Shown here: piece by piece, positions 24,902-31,827 of the stretch
Numbering within the stretch: position 1 is the stretch's first letter
How the letters are laid out: each line of letters opens with the position of its first letter
NCBI GenBank assembly: GCA_000961845.1
Contig: LADZ01000015.1
Coordinates: 1-32,179 of the forward strand
Reading direction: 5' to 3'
Source of the DNA: Flavobacteriales bacterium BRH_c54
Lineage (GTDB): Bacteria > Bacteroidota > Bacteroidia > Flavobacteriales_E > Vicingaceae
DNA length: 32,179 nt
Notes under the pieces: generated by a model
What the model was told of the DNA's origin: nothing
Databases searched by the model: none
The model's input: the letters and a program-made list of their open reading frames with translations, nothing else
Translations under genes and position numbers: made by a program

Positions 24902-25926
24902 TAAAAAGAAGTGATAACGTAGTTAAAAACAGCAAGGTAAATAATACCAAACAACATAATTAGTTTCATGATTTTGCTAATGAATGTATAATCTTCTTTT
25001 TTAGTAGCTTTTTTAATTTTGACAAACAAATAACCTAAAGGAAATTGTACCAATACCAAGAAATAAAATAGAGAAAAAGTATCGCCCATTAAAATTTGTC
25101 TGTATTGTAAATAAGCCAAGAAGACCATCATTATAATGATAATAAATTGACATACTTTTTTGGCTGTGTTAATACCATATATAATAGGTAAGGTTCGGCT
25201 ATAAAATTTTCTGTCGCCTTCATAGTCTTCAATATCTTTAATTATTTCTCTAATCATGGTGCTAAGGAAGGCAAATAAAGTAAATCCTAACACCCATTTC
25301 ATAATAATAGAAAAGTTTTGATGAATTAAGTTTTTGATATCATTTACATCTAACATGTTTTCGTAAAAGGGTAATAATTTAGCTATGGTAATATCAATAT
25401 GTTGATATTGTAATAACATTTCATATAAACCTGCTACGAAAGGAACTAAGGCTGCTAAACAAGCAACAACAATGTTTCCGGTAAGTAATTGTTTTTTAAA
25501 AGAAACGGAATAATACCACAATGCTCCAACTGCCAACACCTGAATAGCTGCTAATTTTATCATTCCCATAGTATAGGCAACATAAATAGCTATCATAATT
25601 GCCAAGAAATTAATAACAATGTGAGCTCCCATTCCTACTCTTCTTCTAATATGCTTTCCTATTATCACTTCTTTAGGGTTATTTACCCTGTCAATTTTCA
25701 CATCAAAATAATCATTAATAATATAGCCTGCTGCTGCAATAAGCACAGTAGATAAGCTTAATAGAAAAAAATTGAGTTCCGATAACAGAAAGTTAACTGC
25801 TCCGGTATCTGTCATGTTGGTTATGATAGCATAAATAAGCCCATATCGAATAGCATATTGTGTTAATACAATAATTAATAAGTTAGGTAAACGAATAAGT
25901 TTTATAAATGCTAAAAATGAGCTCAT
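24901..25926 (-). CDS. UbiA-family prenyltransferase
   Basis: The 341-residue protein has about nine transmembrane helices. It has the two aspartate-rich UbiA motifs: N-D-Y-F-D-V-K-I-D near 71-79 and D-I-E-D-Y-E-G-D near 230. These bind the magnesium-diphosphate of the prenyl donor. Bacteroidota members next to maf are usually annotated as geranylgeranylglycerol-phosphate geranylgeranyltransferase-like, but the acceptor here is not proven. The ATG at 25926 is preferred over a TTG at 25941. It is the first gene of a ubiA-maf pair joined by a one-base TAATG overlap. The kdsC-type gene often found upstream in relatives, by my recollection, is absent. Confidence 0.88.
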   Translation of the reverse strand: MSSFLAFIKLIRLPNLLIIVLTQYAIRYGLIYAIITNMTDTGAVNFLLSELNFFLLSLSTVLIAAAGYIINDYFDVKIDRVNNPKEVIIGKHIRRRVGMGAHIVINFLAIMIAIYVAYTMGMIKLAAIQVLAVGALWYYSVSFKKQLLTGNIVVACLAALVPFVAGLYEMLLQYQHIDITIAKLLPFYENMLDVNDIKNLIHQNFSIIMKWVLGFTLFAFLSTMIREIIKDIEDYEGDRKFYSRTLPIIYGINTAKKVCQFIIIIMMVFLAYLQYRQILMGDTFSLFYFLVLVQFPLGYLFVKIKKATKKEDYTFISKIMKLIMLFGIIYLAVFNYVITSF

Positions 25927-25966
25927 TGCTTCGTTGTTCAATTGTATGTAAAAGTATAAAAACTTC

Positions 25967-25985
25967 TGTAGAGTTTTACACTACA
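25967..25985. promoter_or_regulatory. Imperfect palindrome between ubiA-type gene and recQ-like gene
   Basis: TGTAGAGTTTTACACTACA is a 19-base inverted repeat (TGTAG/CTACA with one internal mismatch) in the divergent gap. A TACTTTTA -7-like element for the ubiA-family gene lies just downstream on the minus strand. It is a possible operator. Confidence 0.3.
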
Positions 25986-26091
25986 AAATAAATGATTAAA
26001 AATTGACTATATTTAAAAGCTCAAGATTCATTTTAATTATTTAATTTACGTTTATGTATTTTTACAAAAGCAAATACAGCTAATGTAGTTT

Positions 26092-27996
26092 ATGGACATT
26101 CATCAAATCTTACTAAAATATTGGGGATATTCAGCATTTCGACCTTTACAGGAAGAAATAATTAATGCTGTATTAAAAGGTGGAGACACATTGGCTTTAT
26201 TGCCAACAGGAGGTGGAAAGTCTATTTGCTTTCAGGTACCGGCATTAGCTAAAGAAGGTATTTGTGTTGTAATCTCTCCACTTATTGCTTTAATGAAAGA
26301 TCAGGTGGAGAACTTGCAAAAAAGAGACATAAAAGCCGTAGCTATTTATTCGGGGATGACTAAAAGAGAAATAGATACAGCTTTAGACAATTGTGTGTAT
26401 GGTAAGGTAAAGTTTTTATATGTATCTCCCGAAAGGTTAGAAACTGATATTTTTAAAGCTCGGTTGGAAAAAATGAATGTCAATTTATTTGCCATTGATG
26501 AATCGCATTGTATTTCTCAGTGGGGTTATGATTTTCGTCCGTCTTATTTAAATATTATAAAACTTAGAGAATTAAAACCTGATGTGCCCTTTTTGGCACT
26601 TACCGCAACAGCAACACCTGAGGTAGTGGTAGACATCCAAAAACAATTGGGTTTTAAGAAAGAAAATGTATTACAAAAAAGTTTTGAGCGTAAAAACTTA
26701 TCTTACGTAGTGCTTAATGAAGAAGACAAACTGAATAGGCTACTAAAAATTTTAAATAAAGTAAAAGGGACTTCTGTGGTGTATGTAAGAAGTAGAAAAA
26801 AAACCAAAGAAATTGCTCAGTTTTTAATTCAAAATAGGGTTTCTGCAGATTTTTACCATGCCGGATTAATTAATGATGAAAGAAGTAGAAAACAGCTCGA
26901 TTGGATAAACAATAAAATTAGAGTAATCGTTTCTACCAACGCTTTTGGAATGGGAATAGACAAGCCTGATGTTAGAACAGTAGTGCATTTGGATTTGCCC
27001 GACTCTTTAGAAGCTTACTTTCAGGAAGCAGGTAGAGCAGGTAGAGACGAAAAGAAAGCCTTTGCTATTTTGTTGGTTGAACAGGCCGACAGAATGGATT
27101 TAGAACAACGAATCATCAATAGTTTTCCGCCCATAGAAACCATAAAACAAGTATATCAAGCATTAGCAAATTATTATCAAATACCTATTGGAGCAGCTTT
27201 GTCGGAGAGTTATAATTTCGATATTGTAGCTTTTAGCAAACAATATAATTTACAAGTAACTACCGTTTTTAATTGCTTAAAATTTCTAGAAAAAGAAGGG
27301 TATATCATCTTATCAGAAGCTTATTACCAGCCTTCACGAATAAAAATTGAAGTAAACAAAACAGTTTTGTACGATTTTCAGGTAAAAAATTCTAAGTACG
27401 ATTTTTTCATTAAAACCTTGCTACGTTCCTATTCAGGATTGTTCGAAAACTATACTAAAATTGATGAAAATGATTTAGCTAAAAGGCTTTCTACCGATAG
27501 GAAAACCATAATTAAAGCCTTAGATTTTCTCCATAATTCTCAAATTATAGATTATATAAAGCAAACCCAATTGCCTCAAATAACTTATACCACCCCAAGG
27601 TTAGATATAAAAGAGGTAACCATTTCCGCAGCCAATTATCACGAAAGAAAAAAAGTAGCCATTAAAAAGATGGAAAGCGTAATTTATTATTCGTCTGTAA
27701 CGCACAAATGCCGAAGTGAAATGTTGTTAGCTTATTTTGGCGAGAAAGACACTTATAGATGTGGTGTTTGTGACATTTGTTTAGAAAGAAATAAATTAGA
27801 GTTAAGTGATATGGAATTTTCTACCGTATCTAGCCAAATAAAAGATTTTTTGCATGAGCAGCCGCTAACATTAACAGAGTTGGTAAATAAAATTCAAGGT
27901 GTTCGTGAAGATAAAATTGTAAAAGTATTACAATGGTTAATAGATAATAGTAAAATAAAAACCAACTCAGAAAACTTGCTCGAATGGAGAAAATAA
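26092..27996 (+). CDS. RecQ-family DNA helicase, short form without HRDC
   Basis: The 634-residue protein has Walker A L-P-T-G-G-G-K-S near 37-44, a D-E-S-H box near 136 in place of D-E-A-H, then C-I-S-Q-W-G-Y-D-F-R-P, and motif VI Q-E-A-G-R-A-G-R-D. A zinc-binding region near 540-565 (C-R-S-E-M...C-G-V-C-D-I-C) sits later in the chain than in the long paralogue. A winged-helix-like insertion of about 150 residues separates it from the helicase core. No HRDC domain follows. It belongs to a Bacteroidota RecQ-like branch distinct from the gene at 17259. The last 13 bases overlap the start of the acetyltransferase gene, so the two are translated from one transcript. Confidence 0.93.
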   Translation: MDIHQILLKYWGYSAFRPLQEEIINAVLKGGDTLALLPTGGGKSICFQVPALAKEGICVVISPLIALMKDQVENLQKRDIKAVAIYSGMTKREIDTALDNCVYGKVKFLYVSPERLETDIFKARLEKMNVNLFAIDESHCISQWGYDFRPSYLNIIKLRELKPDVPFLALTATATPEVVVDIQKQLGFKKENVLQKSFERKNLSYVVLNEEDKLNRLLKILNKVKGTSVVYVRSRKKTKEIAQFLIQNRVSADFYHAGLINDERSRKQLDWINNKIRVIVSTNAFGMGIDKPDVRTVVHLDLPDSLEAYFQEAGRAGRDEKKAFAILLVEQADRMDLEQRIINSFPPIETIKQVYQALANYYQIPIGAALSESYNFDIVAFSKQYNLQVTTVFNCLKFLEKEGYIILSEAYYQPSRIKIEVNKTVLYDFQVKNSKYDFFIKTLLRSYSGLFENYTKIDENDLAKRLSTDRKTIIKALDFLHNSQIIDYIKQTQLPQITYTTPRLDIKEVTISAANYHERKKVAIKKMESVIYYSSVTHKCRSEMLLAYFGEKDTYRCGVCDICLERNKLELSDMEFSTVSSQIKDFLHEQPLTLTELVNKIQGVREDKIVKVLQWLIDNSKIKTNSENLLEWRK

Positions 27997-28433
27997 ATTG
28001 GAAAATAGCTACTTTTTATGAATTGACTAATGATGAATTATTTGATGTTTTTGCTTTACGCACCGCTATATTTGTGGTGGAGCAAGACTGTCCTTATCAG
28101 GAAGTAGATGAAACAGACAAAATTGCTTTTCATGTGTTGGGAATAATAAATAAGGAGTTAGTAGCTGTTGCTAGAATTGTTCCTCCGAGCCAACCCAACA
28201 ATGAAGTTAAAATTGGTAGAGTAGCGGTAAAAAAAGCCTTTAGGAGAAAAAAAATTGCCGATAAAATGATGGAACAATGTTTTCGTTTTATTGAGCAACA
28301 ATGGGAAAAACTACCGATTGCTATTTCGGCACAACAATACCTTATTGATTTTTATACTAACCACAACTTTAAGGTGGAAGGAGAAGTATATTTAGAAGAT
28401 GGTATTCCGCATGTGAGGATGGTGAGGGGGTAG
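27984..28433 (+). CDS. GNAT acetyltransferase, ElaA family
   Basis: The 149-residue protein has the ElaA-type N-terminal pattern L-R-x-x-I-F-V-V-E-Q-x-C-P-Y-x-E-x-D-x-x-D (about 26-45). The acetyl-CoA binding motif follows: I-G-R-V-A-V, then R-R-K-K-I-A-D-K-M-M near 75-92. It transfers an acetyl group from acetyl-CoA to an unknown amine. The ATG lies inside the end of the recQ-like gene (13-base overlap), indicating translational coupling. Its TAG stop is followed at once by a run of degenerate 7-base repeats and the accessory block. Confidence 0.9.
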   Translation: MEKINWKIATFYELTNDELFDVFALRTAIFVVEQDCPYQEVDETDKIAFHVLGIINKELVAVARIVPPSQPNNEVKIGRVAVKKAFRRKKIADKMMEQCFRFIEQQWEKLPIAISAQQYLIDFYTNHNFKVEGEVYLEDGIPHVRMVRG

Positions 28434-28461
28434 GTTCAAGGTTTGAAGTTTGAGGTTTTTA
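28434..28461. repeat. Degenerate heptamer repeat after elaA-type gene
   Basis: Four consecutive 7-base units, GTTCAAG, GTTTGAA, GTTTGAG and GTTTTTA, begin directly after the acetyltransferase stop codon and fill most of the gap to the convergent gene. Confidence 0.6.
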
Positions 28462-28467
28462 TAAGCG

Positions 28468-29187
28468 TCATTCAATTTCATCTCTTACTTGTTCTCTAGC
28501 TTGTTTTATAATTTTGCTATAATTTCTTCTAAATGGTTCACTTAATTGTCTTTCCAATAAAGCTTCTATATCCCATAATACTTTTTCTTCCGCTTGGTCT
28601 TCAAAAAGTTCTTTTTTATCACTTTCATTGAATCTGCTTAGGAATTCGAAAAGAACAAGGGCTTCATTTTTAGTCAATACGATATTCATTTGGTTGTTTT
28701 CTTTTTCCATTGTTCTGTCCTCGTTAATTGGTAACCATTTTCGATTAAATCTTTTTATTAATTCAGAGAATCTATTAGAATAGTCTTTTTTGTCGAAATT
28801 TACACAAACTATTTTAATATTATCATAGTCTGCTCTATCTGGTAGACAAGTTGCTCCATAATTTTCCCAGAAAGCATTTGCTAAATCGGTGTCATTACTA
28901 CCAGTTGTCATTATTTCAATTTCAGAATGTCCTTCATCAATTTCCATTTTTACCATTTCCATATCAAATGCATTGTGAAGATACTCTCCAAATAGTCCAA
29001 ACCCTTTAAATTCAAATAAGTCATTTTTAATTGAAGTTCTAATAAATTCAGAAAGAACTTTGTCGTCAGGTTTTTCATTAGCAATTGCAAAACATATCCA
29101 ATTCGATATAGGTAGCTTATCTTTAAAATCATCTGCGATTTCAAGATAAAATGTTTCTCGGTTCATATGTTGTCCTAAATGCTTCAT
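28468..29187 (-). CDS. Hypothetical two-part protein, 239 residues
   Basis: I do not recognise a named family with confidence. Residues 1-155 form one globular part (F-K-G-F-G-L-F-G-E-Y-L-H near 60, then D-Y-S-N-R-F-S-E-L-I-K-R-F-N near 136). An acidic linker (M-E-K-E-N-N-Q-M) leads to a C-terminal helical domain of about 70 residues, with L-T-K-N-E-A-L-V-L-F-E-F-L-S-R-F near 172. That C-terminal domain resembles a stand-alone small bacterial protein I have seen as a hypothetical, so this may be a fusion. It is cytoplasmic by composition. The ATG at 29187 has A-rich upstream sequence; 29166 is an alternative. It follows repeat element 1. Confidence 0.7.
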   Translation of the reverse strand: MKHLGQHMNRETFYLEIADDFKDKLPISNWICFAIANEKPDDKVLSEFIRTSIKNDLFEFKGFGLFGEYLHNAFDMEMVKMEIDEGHSEIEIMTTGSNDTDLANAFWENYGATCLPDRADYDNIKIVCVNFDKKDYSNRFSELIKRFNRKWLPINEDRTMEKENNQMNIVLTKNEALVLFEFLSRFNESDKKELFEDQAEEKVLWDIEALLERQLSEPFRRNYSKIIKQAREQVRDEIE

Positions 29188-29201
29188 TTTTTCTTTCTAT
29201 G

Positions 29202-29279
29202 GCACACAACGGTTTGCAGCTTATTTTTTTCTAGCTTAATTTGTTTTTTATCATAGAATGCGGCAGCGGTGGGGAGTGC
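29202..29279. repeat. Cassette-like intergenic element 1
   Basis: A 78-base gap element bounded by GCAC (29202-29205) and GTGC (29276-29279). Its left arm GCACACAACGGTTTGC resembles the arm GCACCACAACGTTTC of element 2. Its right end, GGCAGCGGTGGGGAGTGCG before a T-run, resembles TTGGCGGTATGTGC before a T-run in element 2. It separates the CoiA-like gene from the 239-residue gene. Confidence 0.5.
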
Positions 29280-29290
29280 GTTTTTCATTT

Positions 29291-30070
29291 TTAAAATCGT
29301 CTTCTTCTAATCGTTTTTCGTGTTTGACAATTAAGTAAATTATTTACAGACCTATTTGAAATGCTTCGTTTATATTCAAGTATTATATTTTGAATATTTG
29401 GTATCAACTTGTAAACCAATTCATCGAATCCATTATTATTATGAACAGTAACAAATTCTTCCCGAGAGAAACGAATTAGGTAAGCCTCTTCTTTGATGTT
29501 TAAAGGAAGTAGAAACCATAGAGTTGATTTATTAAGTTCGTAAAAATCAAAAAAGACAGGAACTCCGCAATTCAGCCATTCTTTTAAAAGTCGAGATTCT
29601 TCTGGGAAGTTTACCTGTCGGATATTTACGTTTCCAACAGGTGCTCTTGAACTTTCTTCCAAAACTTTTTGAAATTGTACTTTATCAGTTTTTCTTCTTA
29701 ATCCATTTATAACCCAAACCAATTTTGAGTAAAATTTGTTTCTAGAATTGCGTTCTTCAGGATTAATAAACGAATGTTGAAATTCTAAGACCCAATCTTT
29801 ATCTGTTTTTATGTCTGCAATATGTTTCTCTCCTCTTCTATCAAAATGTACTATTTCTTGCCATTCTTTTGGGAAATGGTTTTTCCATTGTCTATGCCAT
29901 TCAGTTTCGTTTTCCCACCAAATGTCACAATTTCGAGTTCCTTTATGTGCCCAATGATTTATATTGACTTCACCGCATTTAGCTATTAACTCTGAACCAC
30001 AACTAGGGCAGATGCCTTTAACTCCTTTTACAGCTTCAATTTTATTTCCATTGACCAAAGCATATTTCAT
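29291..30070 (-). CDS. CoiA-like nuclease-domain protein
   Basis: The 259-residue protein has an N-terminal zinc-ribbon-like part (C21-P-S-C24, H39-x2-H42, C48) and then a predicted PD-(D/E)xK-type nuclease core. The core has I-A-D86-I-K and V-L-E96-F-Q98-H, followed by N-K-F-Y-S-K-L-V-W-V-I-N-G, the pattern of competence protein CoiA-family proteins. A less conserved C-terminal half and a basic tail (R-K-T-I-R-R-R-R-F) follow. In Gram-positive bacteria CoiA acts in transformation; in Bacteroidota such genes occur singly in accessory DNA and their role is open. ATG at 30070 is chosen over a TTG six bases upstream. It follows the small membrane-protein gene by 12 bases. Confidence 0.75.
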   Translation of the reverse strand: MKYALVNGNKIEAVKGVKGICPSCGSELIAKCGEVNINHWAHKGTRNCDIWWENETEWHRQWKNHFPKEWQEIVHFDRRGEKHIADIKTDKDWVLEFQHSFINPEERNSRNKFYSKLVWVINGLRRKTDKVQFQKVLEESSRAPVGNVNIRQVNFPEESRLLKEWLNCGVPVFFDFYELNKSTLWFLLPLNIKEEAYLIRFSREEFVTVHNNNGFDELVYKLIPNIQNIILEYKRSISNRSVNNLLNCQTRKTIRRRRF

Positions 30071-30082
30071 TGACAAATGATT

Positions 30083-30280
30083 TTAATTTTTCTTTTTAAT
30101 TGGAGCTAATAAAAGGTAAAATATCCAAGCAAACCAAGAGATAAAAAGTACAGCGAGAATCCAAGCAAATTTTTCGCTCCCCGTGGTTTTTCTAGAAAAT
30201 AAGATTGACATTAATGGTATTAGCCAAACAAAGCCAATAGCAATTAATATTAATAAAATAGCTCCTGACGAATCTTCCAT
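30083..30280 (-). CDS. Small two-helix membrane protein, PLDc_N-like
   Basis: The 65-residue protein has two hydrophobic helices (about 7-27 and 38-59) joined by a short basic loop (S-R-K-T-T-G-S-E-K), with a lysine tail. The first helix ends P-L-M-S-I-L and the second carries W-F-A-W-I-F-Y-L-L-L. This resembles the phospholipase D N-terminal-like (PLDc_N) and superinfection-immunity small membrane families, though no catalytic domain follows. It is probably an inner-membrane protein of unknown role. It is 12 bases upstream of the CoiA-like ATG, so the two form a unit between repeat elements 2 and 1. Confidence 0.65.
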   Translation of the reverse strand: MEDSSGAILLILIAIGFVWLIPLMSILFSRKTTGSEKFAWILAVLFISWFAWIFYLLLAPIKKKN

Positions 30281-30344
30281 TTTATATTCTACTTTTTGAT
30301 TCTATGTTTGTTCTGTGTCTTTATCACCGTGGTTGTTTTTAAAT

Positions 30345-30383
30345 GCACCACAACGTTTCTTAGCTGCTGTTGGCGGTATGTGC
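30345..30383. repeat. Cassette-like intergenic element 2
   Basis: A 39-base element. On the minus strand it starts GCACATACCGCCAAC and ends GTTGTGGTGC, so GCAC pairs with GTGC and CAAC with GTTG around a short centre. Two paired boxes separated by unequal spacers recall the architecture of integron attC sites, although the standard attC core sequences are not matched. Confidence 0.55.
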
Positions 30384-30396
30384 TTTTTCTTATTCA

Positions 30397-30699
30397 TTAA
30401 AACATTACTCTAGCAATGTCGTCAAATTTTGTTACTGTAATATGTCCTGAGTCCATGAGCTTTTGTTCACCATTTTCTCCTTCACTAATTTTTTTTAGTT
30501 CTTCAGCACGTTTTTTTTCTTCTTCATTCATGTTTGGTTTCCACATTTCTCTAAGTCCTTTGCCTGTATAGTAAACTACTTCATTGTCTGTAACCCTGAT
30601 TACTCCATAGTTAACAGTTCTGCCGTCTTTCAATTGCATTGCTCCTGCATGATTGAAACGTAGCAACTCAAATCCTTGTATATTATTTTTATCACTCAT
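30397..30699 (-). CDS. Hypothetical protein, 100 residues
   Basis: I do not recognise the family. The N-terminal half is predicted beta-rich (L-K-D-G-R-T-V-N-Y-G-V-I-R-V, then N-E-V-V-Y-Y-T-G-K-G). A charged helix follows (N-E-E-E-K-K-R-A-E-E-L-K-K, about 57-70), then a final strand pair ending I-A-R-V-M-F. There is no signal peptide or membrane helix. Its ATG overlaps the stop of the upstream membrane protein gene (ATGA), so the two are coupled and may function together. Confidence 0.7.
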   Translation of the reverse strand: MSDKNNIQGFELLRFNHAGAMQLKDGRTVNYGVIRVTDNEVVYYTGKGLREMWKPNMNEEEKKRAEELKKISEGENGEQKLMDSGHITVTKFDDIARVMF

Positions 30700-31412
30700 T
30701 TTTTAATTGTGTCAGTTTTAACGTTAACTACGGTTGAAGTAGTTTTTATTACTGTGATTGTGTCCATTATTGTTGTCGTGTCAGACTGAACATTTGAACT
30801 CATTTTGCTATTCTTAAAGCCTGATTTGATAGGGTCGCTTGTTTTCTCCTTTTTTTGTCGGTCAACGATATTGATTATGTTGAACGCAACATTTAAAACC
30901 AATGCTACAATTGCAACCAATAATGCATTTCTTGTTGTCCGCCATTGTCTGTTTGCCCTAACTTCTTCTCTTGTTAAAAAACCGTCTGAAATAAACTTGT
31001 CAAGTTCGGGTGTAACGAAAATTTCTCTAATCGAGTACTCGCAAAACATCTTTGATAGGCGAGGGTCAGGAAAATGGTAAGGAATTGACGGAACATTTAC
31101 AGCTGCTTGTCCAAAAGTAAAAGGGTTTGGAGGTAACTGATTAGCATTTATAAATGTGAATATGTATCCATTATCTTCAAATAGCTTTATTAGATTTACG
31201 GCTTGAATTACGATTGTTTGTATTTCTTCTAATCGGTCTATTAGATTGAGTTCTGGATTTGCTTCAAAAATGAAGTCGACACTTTCGGTCTGCGTATTAA
31301 CCTGAAAACTGACACCATTTATCCAAGGGTCAATAAGACTATAAAGGTTTCGCCCTTGCCCGTCCCTTATACGTCTCAATAATATTTGTTCGTCTTCTGT
31401 AAATACTCTCAT
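30696..31412 (-). CDS. Hypothetical single-span membrane protein, 238 residues
   Basis: I do not recognise the family. About 155 soluble residues (F-T-E-D-E-Q-I-L-L-R-R-I at the start, N-Q-L-P-P-N-P-F-T-F near 110) lead to a helix-rich juxtamembrane part (L-T-R-E-E-V-R-A-N-R-Q-W-R-T-T). One transmembrane helix is near 163-181 (A-L-L-V-A-I-V-A-L-V-L-N-V-A-F). The C-terminal tail of about 55 residues is Ser/Thr/Val/Lys-rich and of low complexity. The positive R-Q-W-R-T-T-R-N before the helix suggests that the N-terminal domain is cytoplasmic. It is coupled to the 100-residue gene by an ATGA overlap and lies after repeat element 3. Confidence 0.7.
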   Translation of the reverse strand: MRVFTEDEQILLRRIRDGQGRNLYSLIDPWINGVSFQVNTQTESVDFIFEANPELNLIDRLEEIQTIVIQAVNLIKLFEDNGYIFTFINANQLPPNPFTFGQAAVNVPSIPYHFPDPRLSKMFCEYSIREIFVTPELDKFISDGFLTREEVRANRQWRTTRNALLVAIVALVLNVAFNIINIVDRQKKEKTSDPIKSGFKNSKMSSNVQSDTTTIMDTITVIKTTSTVVNVKTDTIKK

Positions 31413-31437
31413 CTAATTCTATGATAGTCGTTTTCTT

Positions 31438-31478
31438 GCATTACCGACAACTTGTATATATATACCTTTTAGGTGTGC
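31438..31478. repeat. Cassette-like intergenic element 3
   Basis: A 41-base element. Its plus-strand left arm GCATTACCGACAAC closely matches the minus-strand arm GCACATACCGCCAAC of element 2. It ends in AGGTGTGC and contains the palindrome GTATATATATAC (31454-31465), also present at 6874-6885. It marks the upstream edge of the accessory block. Confidence 0.5.
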
Positions 31479-31649
31479 TTATATTTCCCTCAAACATACA
31501 AAAAATAGTTTATAAATCAATTAGCTGTTAGTGTTTTATATTTCTATTTTAACTTCGTTGAACTCGCAAATTCATTTGAGGTTTTCTTAAACGTTATCCA
31601 AGATAGAAATCATCAAATTAAAAAATAAGAAAACGTAAAAGAAAATAAG

Positions 31650-31678
31650 TTGTTTTTATGAAACAAACCCTAACTTTG
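31650..31678 (+). promoter_or_regulatory. Upstream promoter of rplM
   Basis: TTG (31650-31652), an 18-base spacer and TAACTTTG (31671-31678) match the Bacteroidota -33/-7 consensus well. Transcription would begin near 31684, giving a leader of about 145 bases. Confidence 0.65.
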
Positions 31679-31740
31679 CAGTCTTGTAAAACGAAATGAA
31701 CATTAATAGACCAAAAGTTATTGAAAATATTTTTTAAATT

Positions 31741-31773
31741 TTTGGTCAGGTTTAAAAAAATGTCGTAAATTCG
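31741..31773 (+). promoter_or_regulatory. Possible second promoter of rplM
   Basis: TTTG (31741-31744) and TAAATTCG (31766-31773) are 21 bases apart. This is a weaker match than the upstream promoter. It would start the RNA just before the CCCC/GGGG hairpin. Confidence 0.35.
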
Positions 31774-31827
31774 CAGCCCCATTTTAGGGGACATATTGTA
31801 TTATTCTAATAATCAAAATAAAGATAC

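Larger units (their letters stand above)
31413..31827. other. Intergenic region before rplM
   Basis: No gene is seen. It contains repeat element 3 near its left edge and an AT-rich stretch without recognisable structure (about 31480-31640). Two candidate promoters follow, then an inverted repeat GACCAAAA/TTTTGGTC (31709-31716, 31740-31747) and a short CCCC/GGGG hairpin (31777-31790) in the rplM leader. Confidence 0.55.

Noticed and set aside
28468-31412. Antiphage defence system
   Set aside because: Apart from the CoiA-like nuclease domain there is no recognisable sensor, ATPase, methylase, toxin or reverse transcriptase. The evidence is too thin to call a defence locus.
29202-31478. Classical integron attC sites
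   Set aside because: The repeat arms have a two-box layout, but the standard core consensus (GTTRRRY / RYYYAAC) is not matched, and no integron integrase is in the window. Kept only as cassette-like elements.
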